Assembly: GCF_001640805.2 (NCBI RefSeq)
Contig: NC_066855.1
Coordinates: forward strand, 1,804,015 to 1,868,014
Direction: 5' to 3'
DNA length: 64,000 nucleotides
DNA from: Lates calcarifer
Taxonomy: Eukaryota > Chordata > Actinopteri > Centropomidae
Made by a program: the position numbers and the translations under genes. Numbering within the stretch: the first letter of the stretch is position 1; every line of letters starts with the position of its first letter. Positions 13,749 to 27,964 of the stretch are shown in pieces. The notes below the pieces were generated by a model that saw only the letters and a program-made list of their open reading frames with translations, was not told where the DNA came from and did not search any database.

Positions 13749-13965
13749 AAAGGAATAGTTCATCATTCAAATAAACTCACTTTATTTGCTTTCTGTGGGC
13801 ACAAATGTAAAGGTGAGAGATGTGTATTGAAGCAGCTGGCTGTTGTCATGTTGCCCGGCCTTTGTTCGCCAAGAAATCATCAGAGAACATACGAATCAGT
13901 GTGTTTTATCCACGTTGTACAGAGCCATGCTGTTTCCCTCTGCTTCCTGAGTCTTTGTGTGACGC
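13749..13965 (-). repeat. Probable short dispersed repeat fragment
   Basis: Begins AAAGGAATAGTTCATCATTC, the usual terminal motif of percomorph short repeats ending in 'ctattccttt', with TTTATTTGCTTTCTG following and a CTGTTTCCCTCTGCTTCC block near 13930. Heavily diverged, so family and limits are approximate. Confidence 0.5.
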
Positions 13966-16804
13966 TTCGTTAGCCATGTACTGACTCAGCATGTTGTACT
14001 AAAGTTTGAGTGTAAAGTCAACACTAACTGCAGAGTTATAACTAACTAGTTTGACTAATTGCTAGGTTCTAACTCCGTAATACCAAACTTTTCCACTTTC
14101 CAGCTCATGTACAGAAATAAACAACAACATATCAATCACTCAGGCAACAAACAGAAAATTCCTCAACAGAGCTGATAAATGAAAGACAGAATTAGCTTCT
14201 TCTGTGTGTGACATACCCGCCAGTACCCGCTCAGCCCATATACTATGAATCAAGAACAAGCCTGGAGTGGAACTGATGGAGGCACCATTCTCCCTGTTAC
14301 CAGTCAGTGTAACATCAAAATGATTTGAAGTTAAAATAGTTGCATAATGTTGCTTTAAAGCCATTGGGAGAGCAAGACACCATGAGAGCTCTTCTTTGGT
14401 ACTTTGTCTCACTATTTGTCTCCATAAAAAGCATTCTGAATTAGCTTTCAGCAGTTCCTGTTTACAACATATCCATAGATGTACAAACAGCTGTATGATA
14501 CCAAAAAAACCAACAACCTTGAACTTGAACTGTGTGACTCTAAAGGATCTTTCATCTCAGATTTCTGTGCAGATTTAAGGTTGTTTCTTCATGATGGACA
14601 TCAGAGATGCTGATATCCTCAGGAGAGGAAACTATAACACTCAAATTCACCTCACACATTATCTTTGCCTCCCCCTTCAAGTTTCCAGCAGAGGCTTTTG
14701 GCTTTCTCTTTTGACTTTGTCCATGTCCATGTCTATTACAGGCCACATCCTGTAATTTTCCGGTGCTTAAAAATAACAACTCACCAGAACGACGAGTTAA
14801 ATTACCAAGGAGCACAGTGAATATTTCATTCACCACTACCCCTGTAATGTTAATCCTGTCTGAGTGGCACTTAAGTCGACTTTCACCAAAACATTGTTAC
14901 AGAGCACAACGTTCCCCCAGTGCATCTTGTGGACAATATGGAAGAGAATGTAACTACTTACTAGTGACAGAAATTTAGACTGTTTTATCAGAAAGGATAA
15001 AGTAAGACATGCTATCATGTGCAAACTAGCTAACATATAATACAACATGCATTTGTCCATTGCCTGGGTGGGGATGGGGATAGAACACATAAATGTGGAC
15101 ATATATGATGACAATGTCAACAAGTTTCTTCCATTTTACCCTAAAAGATTCTGCCAAAGTCGAGTGATTGCTACAACTCCCAACTCCATGGGAACGCAGC
15201 ATAAAATCAGAGTTGTGCCAGTATTATTCCATGTAATGGCAACTTAGAGCTCAAAGCTGCGTTATCATGGATGTAATGAAATGTAGTGTCATAGTAATAA
15301 ATTCTCTGGCTCATCTATTGGTAGTCTCTCAAAGTTCTGTTCCAACCAAGCTACAGCAGGTGTAAACTTACAGATGGCTGGTGCAAAAGTATGCAGCTCG
15401 ATACTTGTTTCTATCTGCCTCCCTAACAGCATCCTCTCTTCCTGTTTTCTCTTTCACCTTGTCTTTTTTTCTCTCTCAGATTGTTTTCCCCTCTCACACC
15501 TTTTGTCTCAGCCACTCGGTCTCTTCCTCCCCCTCCCTCCCTTCATCTTGATGTCTCTCTCACCCTCGCCTTTTCTCCCCCTCCATCCTCACTCTCTCTC
15601 TTCCTTCCGCTCTCCCCTAAACTGGGCTGGAGCTGGTCCAAAGTGTCATCAATAAATCATGAAGAGAAGAAAGGAGACGACGCTCAGGGATCAGGTTCTG
15701 GGCTTCTCTCTCTCCTCCTTTAGTGTGACTCAATCACAGATCTGCAATCCAAGAGGATGTGTTGAATATTTAAAGCCAGTTAAAAGTTCTTAGCTTGTAA
15801 TTTAATAATCAATATATCATGATGAAATTAATAGTGATACCTTCATATAATTACCTTGAGTGATCGAGACCATGGTCAGGATGATGCACACAGCATATAG
15901 TCTCTGCTTTGTGCCAGACTGTTCTAATGTTTCTCAAAATTTAAGACCTTACTCATAAGTAATTGAAGGGGACAAACACACTGTAGGCTGATTGATTTTT
16001 GCCTCTCTCTAATCTCACAGCTTTAGCTTTGTTGGCACAGAAATAAAAACAAATCCTTTGTCTTCCTGTTTGTTGCACACAAGGTGAAGCACAGAGGGTA
16101 GTGGCATCTTCTCAAATGTCTCACACTTAAAATAGAATTAACTTATGTCAAACAAAGAGGTGACCTGGTGGTCCATTGTTAGGGTTAGGGTGCCCATTGG
16201 TTATAGTTGTGTTATATAAAGCTCAATCAGTGTAGAACTGGCTGGAACCAGCCTCATTTCCACTCCCACATTTCACCATAACCGGATGTGGAGATACTGT
16301 TAAACAGTCGGTAAACATCCGCCCTCTCCAACAGCATCTGAGCAGCTGTCATTAAACCTAGCTGTGTCTGTTTATAGCACCCATACTAGTCATTTATTAC
16401 ATGTACCTGTTAACCATCATCAGTGGTGAATAAATCATCGTTCATAGCACTCAGATTAAAACGACTGCTTCATAATTTAGGATTCAATTTAAAGACCAAA
16501 TGACGGATGGAAATCATGGCTCAAATGGGAAAAAAAATCATATAATTGTAATTTAATCAATCAATTAAATAAATTATTATTTTGACTGATTGCGTACAAC
16601 TGGTCTGAAGTACGCGTTCGGCGTGTGCGTACATCCTTCTTCTATAAATGCCAGTTTATGTGTGGGAAATGGGGTGTACAAGGTCTTTGTGCATTTGCAT
16701 CATTTATACAGTACATCTATATCCTGTGGTTCAAAACCATCAAAGAGGTCCCAAGAAAAATGTCAGGTATCACCGTATCATTAAGGACATACAAAAAGTC
16801 AGTC

Positions 16805-17165
16805 CACCACTTTGGTCTAGACTGAAATATCTCAACAAATATTGGTTGAATTGCCATGAAGTTTTGGACAGATATTCATGGTCCCCAGAGGATGAATTCT
16901 ACTGATTTTCGTAATCCCTGGACTTTTCCTCATGTACCTCATATACAGACAACAACTGCCCCCCTCAGAATGAACTGCAGTAACTTCAGTGATCTCTTTT
17001 CTTTTCATTAGCCTTAGTTCTACTTTGTGTTTAGTGCATTTGCATGCCATCAAATGGTAACATGCTAACACACTAAACTATAATTCTGAAGATGGTAAAC
17101 ATACATCTGCCAAACATTAGAATGTTAGCATTTAGCTCTAAGCACCACTGTGCCAGATTAGTATT
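16805..17165 (+). repeat. Percomorph dispersed repeat ('aatatctcaacaa' family), longest copy
   Basis: Contains TGAAATATCTCAACAAATAT, AATTGCCATGAAGTTTTGG, ATTCATGGTCCCCAGAGGAT, CCCTGGACTTTTCC, TACTTTGTGTTTAGTGCA and TGTTAGCATTTAGCTCTAAG in the order I know for this repeat in perch-like fishes. Reverse-oriented fragments occur at 30841-30966 and 22645-22800. Confidence 0.8.
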
Positions 17166-17936
17166 AGTTCTTGCTTTTCTCTGAATTTTTGCTTTTTTCT
17201 AGTGACAGCTGAATAATTTCACCTCTTCAGGCCACAAACAAATGAAATCAAATGAAACAGTCTGTGAATGGTTCATAACTCTTGTGTTGAAACACTACTT
17301 TATTTTAATGAAGGTCCTTGAAGCACTGTTCAATTCTATTGTTTATACAGAGGTATGATAGACAGTATAGTATGTACTGAATGAAGGAAATGATTGGATG
17401 TTGGTTGATCCTGCATATGATTCTGTATAATGGCAGCAATTACAGCAGCATGGGGTGATTAAAGGTTTTTTACGTCAATATGAGATATTTCACCAAAACA
17501 GAGTTTTAGACTCATTGTAGATAAATCAAAGATAACTCACACTATTTCTTCACTGATTTATAACCTACAGTCACCGCAAAGTGTCAGTTATCGAAACTGG
17601 CTGATACAACCAAAATGAGTATTTTCATCAGTGGTGTCTGTCCTCAAACCTCAGAACAGATTAAATATTGAGGGAGTCCATGAAGCAATCGACCCGCCTG
17701 CCTCAGCTTCTCTTCCTCTCTCTGCCTTTCTCTGTCAATCTATCACCCTTCCTCCTCACTCCCCCTCCTCCTCAGTTATCCTTTCTGTCTCTCTCCAGGA
17801 GGAATCCAGCCGCAGAGAGAGTGTAGAGCCAGATCGATGTACGAAGGATAGGATCCCCTGGCTGCTACAGTAAGTGCTAGTAGAGTCTGCTTTTCAGACT
17901 CCCTCAGCTATCGACTCGGGCTCCACTGTGCCGATC

Positions 17937-17965
17937 AATAAATAAATACATAAATAAATAAAAAC
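17937..17965. repeat. (AATA)n microsatellite
   Basis: AATA tetranucleotide run with one imperfect unit. Confidence 0.95.
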
Positions 17966-20900
17966 ACTCTCTTAACAAGTCATTCAATCTAGACCTGAGT
18001 CTTAAAATGTGTGTTAGTTTACTGACACTTGGGTACAATCATCAATCAATTTGATATGAACAGAACAATCTGTCTTATTTAGCTTCAGTTCAAAATAGTC
18101 TTCTTAAATTTGCTAATCTCCGTGCCGAATGGAACTGCACTGGAATTTAAATACAATTTTTGTGACTCTGTAGCAGAGTATTTTCACTTTAAATTTGTGA
18201 CACGATATATCAAGTCACGTTATATATACATTCCTTGTGTTTGATTCAGAGGCTTCAATCAGGACACTGACCTCCAAGCACAGTTACTTCTGGCTATATT
18301 TGCATTCACAGACGCTCATAGTGCCAGATTCATTAAGCTGACTGCACTTAGTTTGCAAGACGAGGTGTTAAGGATATTTTTGGCTTATTACACATTGGAT
18401 CTTATTGTTTTAGTCTTGGCTTCATTTCTATAAGTTATTATAACATCACAGTACAGAGTTTAGGTTGAGAGAGTTTCGTCTGATAGGTCACAGGCACATT
18501 GCTATAAGGAAACAATATGTTTGAGGTCTGGTACAGTTATGACAGCGTCTTGGAAATCATGAGTAATTTGTTCACATCATGCACGAACAGCTGAACAACT
18601 TGACAGGTAAAATAAAAATAAAAAAACTAAGAAGTGCTAACACAAGTCATCTGAATCCACCAAGCAGCCTGACTGGTGCTGCTTTTTCACACCTCACACA
18701 CATGCACTAGAGTGACAGAGTGAGTTAATGACTGAGAGCAAACCAGGAATCAAGAAGTCAGTCACAAATGACAAAGATCAAGTAAATAGGTCATTTCAGA
18801 TGATGCAACTGCAACATGATTTATGTGTTAAACATTGATTGTGAAATGATAAATGTCATTTTGTCAAGTGGTGTTTCATCCATCACCAGGAAACGTTCTT
18901 TTCAAAATGGAAACTCCCATCTACTGATTTTCTCTTCATCATGTGAACACAGCACAATATCACCGTTCACTTGCCAAAAACTCTTTCCCTGCACATTTCT
19001 ATCTCCTTCTCCACACTCCACCTGTTTCACACAACCATCCCTCCATCATTCCCTCCTGCCTCACTCCTGACAGAGAGGTGATTAGGAGGGAGAGAAGCCG
19101 ACCTGCTGAAAAAGCAGCTTAGCTGTAATTATCGTCTCGGAAAGAAACAAACAGTTCATCAGAGCCTTCCTCCGCAGACTTAACAACTGTTGCCAGGATG
19201 TATCAAATGCTCGACAACCAGCCGTTACCTAGGTTACCATTGTCTCCGTGTGGCTGGGGACTCTCCGAACAGATGAGATTTTTTTTTAATTTGTTCAAAA
19301 ATGGCAACACCGTATAACATATGAAACATATTAACGTACACAACAACACACATGCTCGCATCACCAAATATGATTTCATTTCTCGTGACATGTTTTCTGT
19401 CATGCTCCATATTGTTCATGCACTGATACACACACACACACTCCACCTTTACCAACCTTTTTCATCAATTATTTTTGTAACATTTTTCACGGTTATTACA
19501 GAGAGGAGAGTGACGGGGGAAAATGGCGAGGGAAAGTAAGGAGGATGTAACAGTCCCTGGCTTGTTTCACCTCCAGCCATCACAGCTGCATGTCACAGAC
19601 CGCCGGTCAAAAAGGACAGAGCAGTGCCGCTCTGAAGTCAAGCAGGAGCTGGGATCAAAGTCGACATGTGAGAGGTAGTAAGAGGATTTCCTCACTTGGT
19701 CTCCATTAACATGACATAAGCATGTTTATGTACTTACAGTATTTTCTGCTTTACATGAGCTGAGATACTCGAATATTTCTGTTGAATATCAGTGTAGGCC
19801 CATGTGTGCAAACTGCTAAATTAATAATAAACAGATCATGAATAATGATACTGACACGATGATATGCAATCTGCATTACAACAAACAAAAGCACAAGATC
19901 ACAGCAATAGCAACATTAAAAGTGAATCTAGCAGGCCTTTTCAGCCCAGTTTCAGACCATAGAGCACAAGAGGAGACTGAGCTGTGTGTGCATTTTGCTG
20001 CCTGAACACCAAGTGTAAAACATCACTTTGAAACTAATCAAGAAACACTTGATGAGTTTGATAAAGGTGAGTCAACCAAGTGAGCAGTGTCGACATATAT
20101 GAATCAGAGTTCAGTTTAAACACTGTACCTCTGTAGCAGGCCACAGAGAGCAGCCATAACATTCTGGAGTGTGCTGTTAAACATGGGAGGCTTTGCAAAC
20201 GGAGAGCACATACAGAAGGCTTTCCTCAACAGTTCAGAGGTTTTGTTTGATGGACAAAGGCGCAATCATCCTGAGGATTAGACATGCTTCAGTCTGCAAT
20301 AACTTTTGAGAGGCACATTACTGAGATGGCAGAAAATGTACACGACTGTTGCACAGACAAATGCACCAGAGCTGTGTGTGGCTGTGGATAAAAGTGGGCA
20401 GCGACAAGGATCACACTGATCGGTACACCCAGTTTAAATTTTACTTTATTTGCAGCCTTCATCAGCACATGGTTCTGTCTGTGTGAACTGAGGGAAGATA
20501 TCCTGCAGTAATAAGGAATATTATCATTATAAACTTCTCTGACTGAAAACAGATTCCACCCACTTATCTTACTAATACACAAACCTTTTATTGATCAATT
20601 ATTATCAATCATTTGAGTATGAGTATGTATAATGGACAATATTCAGATAATATGAAATAAATACTTAGTGCCAACTCCTAATCAGTATGTGATAGAGATT
20701 CTGAAATATCAAATCAATCTAACACAAATGGAACTTTTGTATTTTTATTATACTCATTGACTGTGAGATAAAAAATCAAGTAAAACTTGAATAATTTGAT
20801 CCAGATAAGTTCAGTAAAATATTCGGGTTTGTCTAGAGCTATTATTCTGCATCATGAAACCTGATATAACAATACTCAGGCCTGCTCCTTATGCACAGTA

Positions 20901-22240
20901 TATCCTATTCCATGCTGCTGCAATGACCCAGTTTCCCCCACAGATACATAACAGTTTCATGCGTATACATCTACACAGAATGTCTCTATCATCATATTAT
21001 TATTCATTGTAGGTATACGCCTGTTTTCATTGCGTGTACTACATTTTAAGATCCTTTAATTGGCCTTCTATTATTCAGAGGATTAGTGCTTGAATACCAA
21101 ACATTAAGTTATTTCCTGTCTAGTTCCTGCTCATGCTCTGGCATTGGATCAGTGGCTGAGTCACAACGACCAATAGAGAGGCAGCTTTCACTATCTATGA
21201 TTCTAAAAGATATAATGATGCCGGTAGAGAGGAAAAGTGTAAAGGAATTAAAGTTTGCCATTACACAAAAAACCAAGACAGCAACATCTGACTGTAGGAA
21301 ACTGCTCCTAACAGTGCAGGTGTGTGACAGGCAAAAGATGTAGGTGAAATGTATCTCATCTCTGCTGCTGAAGGGCACAGCGCACACACACACTTGTACG
21401 CAGTCACAGACACGCACAGAAGGAAATGTGCCCTGTTCCCACTGATGGACAACAGAAGCTGTGGCAGAAGGATGGCATTAAAAACCAGCAGGGGATGTAG
21501 TGTGATGAAAATGTCAGACCAAAACCAGCAGGCTGTGTTCTGTAACATGTTTAATCAAATTACTGTGTGTGTGCATTGCTGTGTGCGCATCTGTGTATGT
21601 GTGTGTGAGTGGGTTTGTGCGCCCTGGTGTTTTTTCGTTTTTCACAAACTCTATGTACCTATGTGTGTACATGGTAAAGAGTGAACAGGGACAGATTTAT
21701 AAGTTACTAAGTTAAAAAAAAGAACTCTAAATTTGTATTCACTCATCTTAAAATCTGAACTCACCCTCTCCAGCTGTTTGACAGATTCTGAGCTCTTAAG
21801 AATTTAAGAGGGTACTTGCTACCAGTTTCTAGTTAAAAGGCTTTTACAGGACATTTAGGGTAAATTCATTTAATGACAAACCAGTGGAGCGCACAGCAAA
21901 GTAGTCTGATGTTACTTATTTAGCCAGTTCTAACAGGTTCATTCTTCAAATCCAGTGTCGTCTGATCTGCTCTGGGGGCAGCAAGCAAAGAAAACCCAGC
22001 AGCTTGTTGAAATCTAGTGACACAATTACCTTTACAAGCTGGAAACATCTATTACAGTCTCGATTCTGTCCTCGTTCACGAATCTGTCCCTGCGCTTCCA
22101 AACCCTGACTTTCAGATTGATTACTGCTGAAATTTGTTGCATGTGTGTGTGTCCACTGCGTCTTGTGCAAGCCTCCAGTGTTTATGCATGGTTATGCTTT
22201 GCCACCTGTGTGTTTGTGTGTGTGTAATTGCATAACTCAC

Positions 22241-22374
22241 CCAGCCAATACTATGAAGAAGTCCAAGCGGTTCCACGTGTCTCCAAGGTAACACTTCTTG
22301 CCAAAAATCCCCAGAGCCACCATCTTGATCACCATCTCAATGGCAAAGAACGCAAAGATGAAGTCGTCAAAATC
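22241..22374 (-). CDS. cacna1g: T-type calcium channel alpha-1 subunit, exon for domain I S2 and S3 (probable exon 3)
   Basis: This exon encodes 44 complete codons plus two bases (GG) of a split Gly codon. The acceptor is a pyrimidine-rich tract ending CTCTGCAG and the donor is GG|GTGAGTTATG. The protein starts [10 protein letters not shown], runs through S2 ([13 protein letters not shown]), an intracellular link with [13 protein letters not shown], and S3 (LDFFIVLAG). The Glu in S2 and the Asp in NRLDFF correspond to the conserved acidic residues that stabilise S4 arginines during gating. [10 protein letters not shown] matches Cav3.1 as I recall it; Cav3.2 and Cav3.3 have GQK there. The preceding exon ends in phase 0, so the join reads RILQ-DFDD. 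Mammalian Cav3.1 has Ala at the first of these positions, so Asp is a small oddity. The frame is open on both sides of the exon, but the splice sites and homology limits agree. Confidence 0.96.
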
Positions 22375-22644
22375 CTGCAGAGACACAGACAGAAAATACA
22401 AGTGATCACTATGATGTAAAGTAAATGAGGCTGCAAGATTGTTGTCTGTTGATGATGCTGAAAAGAAGTTCAGAGTGCAAACTTTGCTGTATAGAAACTG
22501 CTGCATAGTACTAAACCCTTTATGTAGACTACCTCACGAGAACCACTAACTAATACCAATATATAACCTTGATATTAGAGGGAAACTATCAGTTATTTTT
22601 ATTTACCATAGTCTCATTTATAACACAAACAAACATTTTCATTA

Positions 22645-22800
22645 GGACTCACATGTAGTTATTCAAAAAATGACCAAGAAACGAGATCAAGAGTCTGAAG
22701 CAAGCTAGCAGCTCTGTGAAGCTATACATGGGCATGAGCTAAATGCTAATATGCTCACAATGACAATGCTAATTTATATGTATTTATGTATTTGGAAGGG
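22645..22800 (-). repeat. Dispersed repeat ('aatatctcaacaa' family), reverse 3' fragment
   Basis: Contains GAGTCTGAAGCAAGCTAGCA, GCTCTGTGAAGC, GAGCTAAATGCTAATATGCT and CACAATGACAATGCTAA, the reverse of the tail of this family. It lies about 270 bp upstream, on the gene strand, of the S2-S3 exon. Confidence 0.7.
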
Positions 22801-24523
22801 AAGTGACCACTACAAACAACCACCTATTATCAAGTGACCATATTTTTATACTGTGGTTACATGGTAATAGCTGAGCCAGCTCCAAGACAAGTGGGAAAAC
22901 TGCTTCCACGAGATGTGGATTTTTTTGTCAAACTGCAATTTCCAAGGTCAATAATGAACATTTAAGCTGGACTTTGCAGTCTTTGCATTTATTATCGGCA
23001 GATTAGAGTATGACAAGCTTTGAGATCAACCAATTTTATCAGCCTATGACGTTGTATTAGTCAGGTTTTTACATCAGTCATATCTGATGTTTAAAAATAT
23101 CCCACTGAGAATGTTTGCCATCAGTGTGGCACTTTATTAATTCCTGCAGAGGAATCCTCTTTTCTCTCTGCCCTGCTGTCAGGAGGTCAGGCTCTCCATG
23201 GAAATGGGAAAGAGAAAAGAAAAGAGATAAGAGCCTCCTTGCAGCTGCAACGGATTTAGTGTTTGGCTCAAGGACACTTCAGCAAGCCAGATGCTTGCTG
23301 ACAACACAGGTCCACAGGCCTAACAATGGTTTTGCCACCTTGTTGCCTTAATAGAGACTCGTGTGACAAATGGCTTCCGATCTAGAGTATATAACGTAAT
23401 AACCTGGAACAAGCCCCTCATTGCACCAATCAGTATTCCTGCCCTCATTACTGGCTGTCTGGCTGTCTGACTGAGCTTCAGCTCTCCAAATCATTATCAG
23501 ACGGGACTGAAGACAAAAACAAGGGCAAGAATGAGGACAGGAATGAAAGAGAACATAACCTTAATTTTTGAAATATGAAAATCAATAAATAAATTGAAAA
23601 AGGCAGAAGAGAAGGAATTGGAGATGAGGAGGGAAAAAGTCAAAAAATAAAAGAAAAATTCTGGAAGGAGATCAAGGCACAGGACACCCACTGATAGATG
23701 AGTCATCCAAACATGAACACAGAAATGTATAAATATATCAAATCCTGTTAGCTTAGGCAGAGGCTAGTCTCTCTGCTCAGTGCTCTGGAGTTCACTTGAA
23801 GTAAAATGTAGAAGTTCACACGGGAATGTACGTTTGTGTGTGTGGTTGAGAGAGGCTGTGTACAACTCTGCCCTAACTTTGGACAGCATTTGTGTAGTCT
23901 GCCTAGAAAACCCAAAAGATTTAATTCAACACATGGGATTGCACTGCTATTTCCAGGACATACCACCTTGCTGACAGTAGGTTTCTTTAGCAAACAGCTG
24001 CCTCAGGTTAACTCCCTAATACTGATCATACATGGCTCCAGATGTTTTACACACTACTCATTTACTCCAAAGAGGCAGAGGAGCCTCAGAGCAGATTGCT
24101 CAGTGATGCAGAATCCCCCCAAAAGAAAAGGTAGAAGAAAAAACATTGTGCTCAGTGTTTGATCTAAATTTAATCTGAACTGTGTGAGTGTTGGAACCAA
24201 CTTTTCTATGTAGGGCACCAGAGCAGCAAAGTACATGACAACTGATACAGTAATATCAATGTTATACACTGTCATGGTGCAATTGTTTCCAGTATAAAAT
24301 ACTGCTATAAATACATATTAAACCAGTGGCTTAAATCAATGTATGCAAAAATATAGTTTAAATGCATTGGCTGGATGCAGTAAGTAAAGCCTAACTCAAC
24401 CACATTACACATACAGTAAGTGGATATTCAGTATTCTCTCTCACCAACCTTTAGTGAGAAGGTACCTCAATCCCTCATCTTCAGGTTTTGATTTTTAAAC
24501 AGAATATTTTGTCTTTGGATATG

Positions 24524-24579
24524 ATATAATTCAACATATAATATAATAATATATATTATAATATAATATATAATTCAAC
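24524..24579. repeat. AT-only palindrome flanked by a 12-bp direct repeat
   Basis: ATATAATTCAAC occurs at 24524-24535 and again, identically, at 24568-24579. The 32 bases between them are A and T only and strongly self-complementary (ATATAATAATATATATTAT core). Confidence 0.9.
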
Positions 24580-25655
24580 TCTGGATGACATACAAGTGTT
24601 CGGAAAGAAAAAAAATAACTTAGATTGCTCTTGCTTCCTTGTAGATTGACACTTGTCACTTGAAGTGTACATGTGTTTAACTGAAACTGGTGTGGAGCAC
24701 ATCCAGCAAAACATAGTTACTCTCCACACATTTTTTTTTCTGCACTTGGTTTAAAAAATTACACAGTTTTCACACAAGTTTCTATGAAGACTTTTATTGC
24801 AAGAGGTAGTGTTCACTGATCCCATAGGTCACCTGTAGACCTGCAGACCGCTGTTCAGTTCCTTTGTGAAACATCTATTTTTCATTATTGTAACCATGGC
24901 AACAAAGGTCCACTGCTGGTACACTTCATGTGTTTATTATTGTAATCATGACGACCAAGGTCTAATATGCCTTCTCTGTAAAGCACAGGTTTCTATATTC
25001 CTATCAGAGGTCGGGAGATTTGATCTAAAAGCCTCACTGGACAAACAGGGAATCACCCTGGCCCTTGTTAGTAATCATCTCTTCAAAAGATGCTTTGCAC
25101 ATTGGACTATGAAAGATAGATAACAGGGCTCATCAACAGTCTGCTGGAAAAATGACAACAAAGTCCAACTATTGACAGATGTTGCAACCAAAGATGCATG
25201 ACTGTGACAGAGCAAGTGTTGTGTGAAATAGAGCTGAGATGTTTACCACCATGCTGAGCATAAAATGACTGCATTGACTTCTCCTCTAATACCCCATCCC
25301 TCTATCTGTGCTCTCTTTTGTTTAATGAGGGAGGCATTTCTCTTGTCTCTGCTGGGGAGTAATTACTCATCTATTTTGCATTAGCGAAAGCCTGCATGCC
25401 TGCAGAGCCTACAATATAAGAAACCCCCTTAAGACTCAGGGTGTTCAGGACAATATCTTTACTGTCACATGCACACACAACCTTAGACACATATACACTC
25501 ATGTATCTGCACAGTGATTACACAACACATACATGAGCACATACACACATGTGCATACTGTAACACATACAACATACACCAAGCCTTCAGGGACTTGTGA
25601 TAAATTGACATTGAGCTAATGTCAACCAGCTCAACCCGCTCTACTGCTCTTACTC

Positions 25656-25657
<2 letters not shown>

Positions 25658-25699
<42 letters not shown>
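25658..25699. repeat. (CA)21 microsatellite, longest uninterrupted CA run in its intron
   Basis: About 21 uninterrupted CA units, long enough to be expected to vary in length between individuals. Confidence 0.98.
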
Positions 25700-25700
<1 letters not shown>

Positions 25701-27964
25701 CTGGGACTTCCAATTCATCGAAGTCAACAGGACATGCTGGCCTGAGGCATTCCCACAGGGGCACACCGGTGTAGCAGCACATGGTAATACTGGCTGTGTA
25801 ATCAGGATATTGATTCCCCTGAACCTGTATCACACATCAGTGGAGCGTGAAACATGTTGCATGATCCTGATGAACATACATCAGATCTGATACCCAAACA
25901 TACAGGAAAGGCTGTGCAGATTCCACGTCAGTCACGGGCTAGGATTGCTAAGGTTTCCAGACACTTATAATACCAAGCTGAGTATTTACAAAAATGGAAA
26001 TGTGTGTGTGTCTGTGCGTGAATATTGTCACCATGGTTCACTGGCTGTACGTCCATGTGGAGATCAGAGAAGCCGAACACACACACACACATACACACAC
26101 ATGCTTGCCTCCGAGGGAATAGACACCAGTGACCTGTGCTGAACAGCTCACTGCACACACTCCCTAATATCTACCCTCCACTGCATTCACTCCCTGTGAA
26201 GAGACTTCCAGAGAGACAGAATATCTTAACTCCACCGGAAAATTTCTGCAACTTCTGGAGCATCTCCAAAGAATAATGAGACTTTCGCATTATGTGAAAA
26301 CAAAACAAAAAAAGTTAATTATGGCATATCATCCAGTTTAATCCCGGTTCAGACGAGCCTCACGAAATTGGCTTTCATTTGGCGTGACAGTCACAAAAGT
26401 GTGAAATAGGCCAACAAATGACAGCAGAGAACGTGTGGTGAGTCAGTCCAATCTTCAACTCTTTAAACAGCGAGGGATGAATGTGCAAAAATACTGTTGA
26501 AGCAAAATTAAGTAGTGAATCAGATAATGGAATGGGTGGTAAAGAAATATTCTTTGGCAAACTGACACCATTTAATGGGTATATCATAATGCAAAAACAG
26601 CTTAAAGGGGCCAACCTCTCATTCAGGTTTTGCATGTGTTGCTGTATTAGTCACTGCTTTTTGTTGTGATGGTTTTGTGTTCCATCTCCCAGAGATCATT
26701 TGTCAATGAAACAGTGTTGGCAGAACTGTAAAGCCTTTGTCTTTTGATATTGTGTAGGTGGCAGGTAGCTCTGCTCATCCTTCTATATTTATTCCAAACA
26801 AACCACTGTTGCTGCTGCCAGAAATGGAAAAGCCTTCACTTCCTGTGCACCAGACGAACCATGTAAAATCCCACCAGACACTGACTGTTTATAACAGCAA
26901 TTACACAAACCTCATAGCAACTATGGGCACAGGATTAATCACTATTAAGTAACTACTAAGTAATAAAACGTATTTACACATATCCAAATGTTATACTCCA
27001 TAGGCTTTCTTCACAGAGGACGTTTTTATTTGTCATAGTAGGAAAAGCACAGGTGTTACTGCTAACAGTAACAATGGCTCTGTTTTATGTAAGTGTCCCA
27101 GTAAACCATGACAGTGTGACAGTGAGCCAGCACAAACATCACAAGGAACCTGAGACGGAAGCAGATGAAGTTTTCCTTCTGTAACGTGTCAAAATGACCC
27201 TCTAGAAAACGGCCTGTAGACCTATGCATTTTGTTGTTTACATTACCAGAATTAATTCTCTTGGCTGCAAATGTGCAAGTCGATAAAGCTGCATCAATTG
27301 ATTTGTAGCCAACAGGAGTGAAAAGCATCACAAGTTGTTGCTGCCACTTAACAGTCAAACTTTTTTAGCTTGCCAGAGGCAGCTCACAATGTGACCCTGA
27401 CAGCCAGTGTTCTCTGAGTACCCTGATTTATACATCTTCTTACCAGTAGTGTCAAACACACTAACTGGCCTAACCCTGCCGATGATATAAGTTAGCTAAA
27501 CTTTCTTTGTTAACTGAGTTGTATTCCTGGGTGTGCGAATCAAAGTATTGCGTGATGAGAGTGTTACATGAGGGGCTCCAGTCAGACATTTTTTCTTTTT
27601 ATTTTTGATACAAGTAAACTTTTATACCAATGAAGAAAAAGAAGAAGTATGATACACACGTCGTTTGGCGTCTGGCATTCTTATCTGCTCACATCCAGCT
27701 GGATGGGACTCTGCTGTATGTAAGCTACTGACATTCCTCCTTCTCCTCCTCCTCCTCTCGTCTACCACCGACTTCCATGTCTCTCATCTTTATCTCCCTC
27801 TTATCTTTTCTCCCACTGCCTCCTTCTCTCTCCCACTGAAGTTGTATCACTCCCCTATTACTGTGATTATGTCTCCCACAGCAGTGTGAGTGTGTAGGTA
27901 ATGGTACAGATGTGTGTTTTTTCATTTTTCATGTGATTGTTTATAATAAATTTCAAGTGTATTT

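Larger units (their letters stand above)
6571..22240 (-). other. Intron between S2-S3 and S3-S4 exons (complete, 15,670 bp)
   Basis: It is bounded by GTGAGTTATG at 22240 and by a CT-rich acceptor ending TTGCAG at 6571, a normal U2-type GT-AG intron. Contents: CA/TG arrays at 6902-6923, 7345-7374 and 10021-10039, repeat fossils at 8768-8930, 13749-13965 and 16805-17165, a CT array at 13704-13731, a TAAA-like array at 17937-17965, and a telomere-like GTTAGGGTTAGGG at about 16178-16190. I saw no additional exons on either strand. Confidence 0.9.

Noticed and set aside
16178..16190. Telomere-like GTTAGGGTTAGGG
   Set aside because: Only two units, common in fish repeats with a 'gttagggttagg' motif; not an interstitial telomere array.
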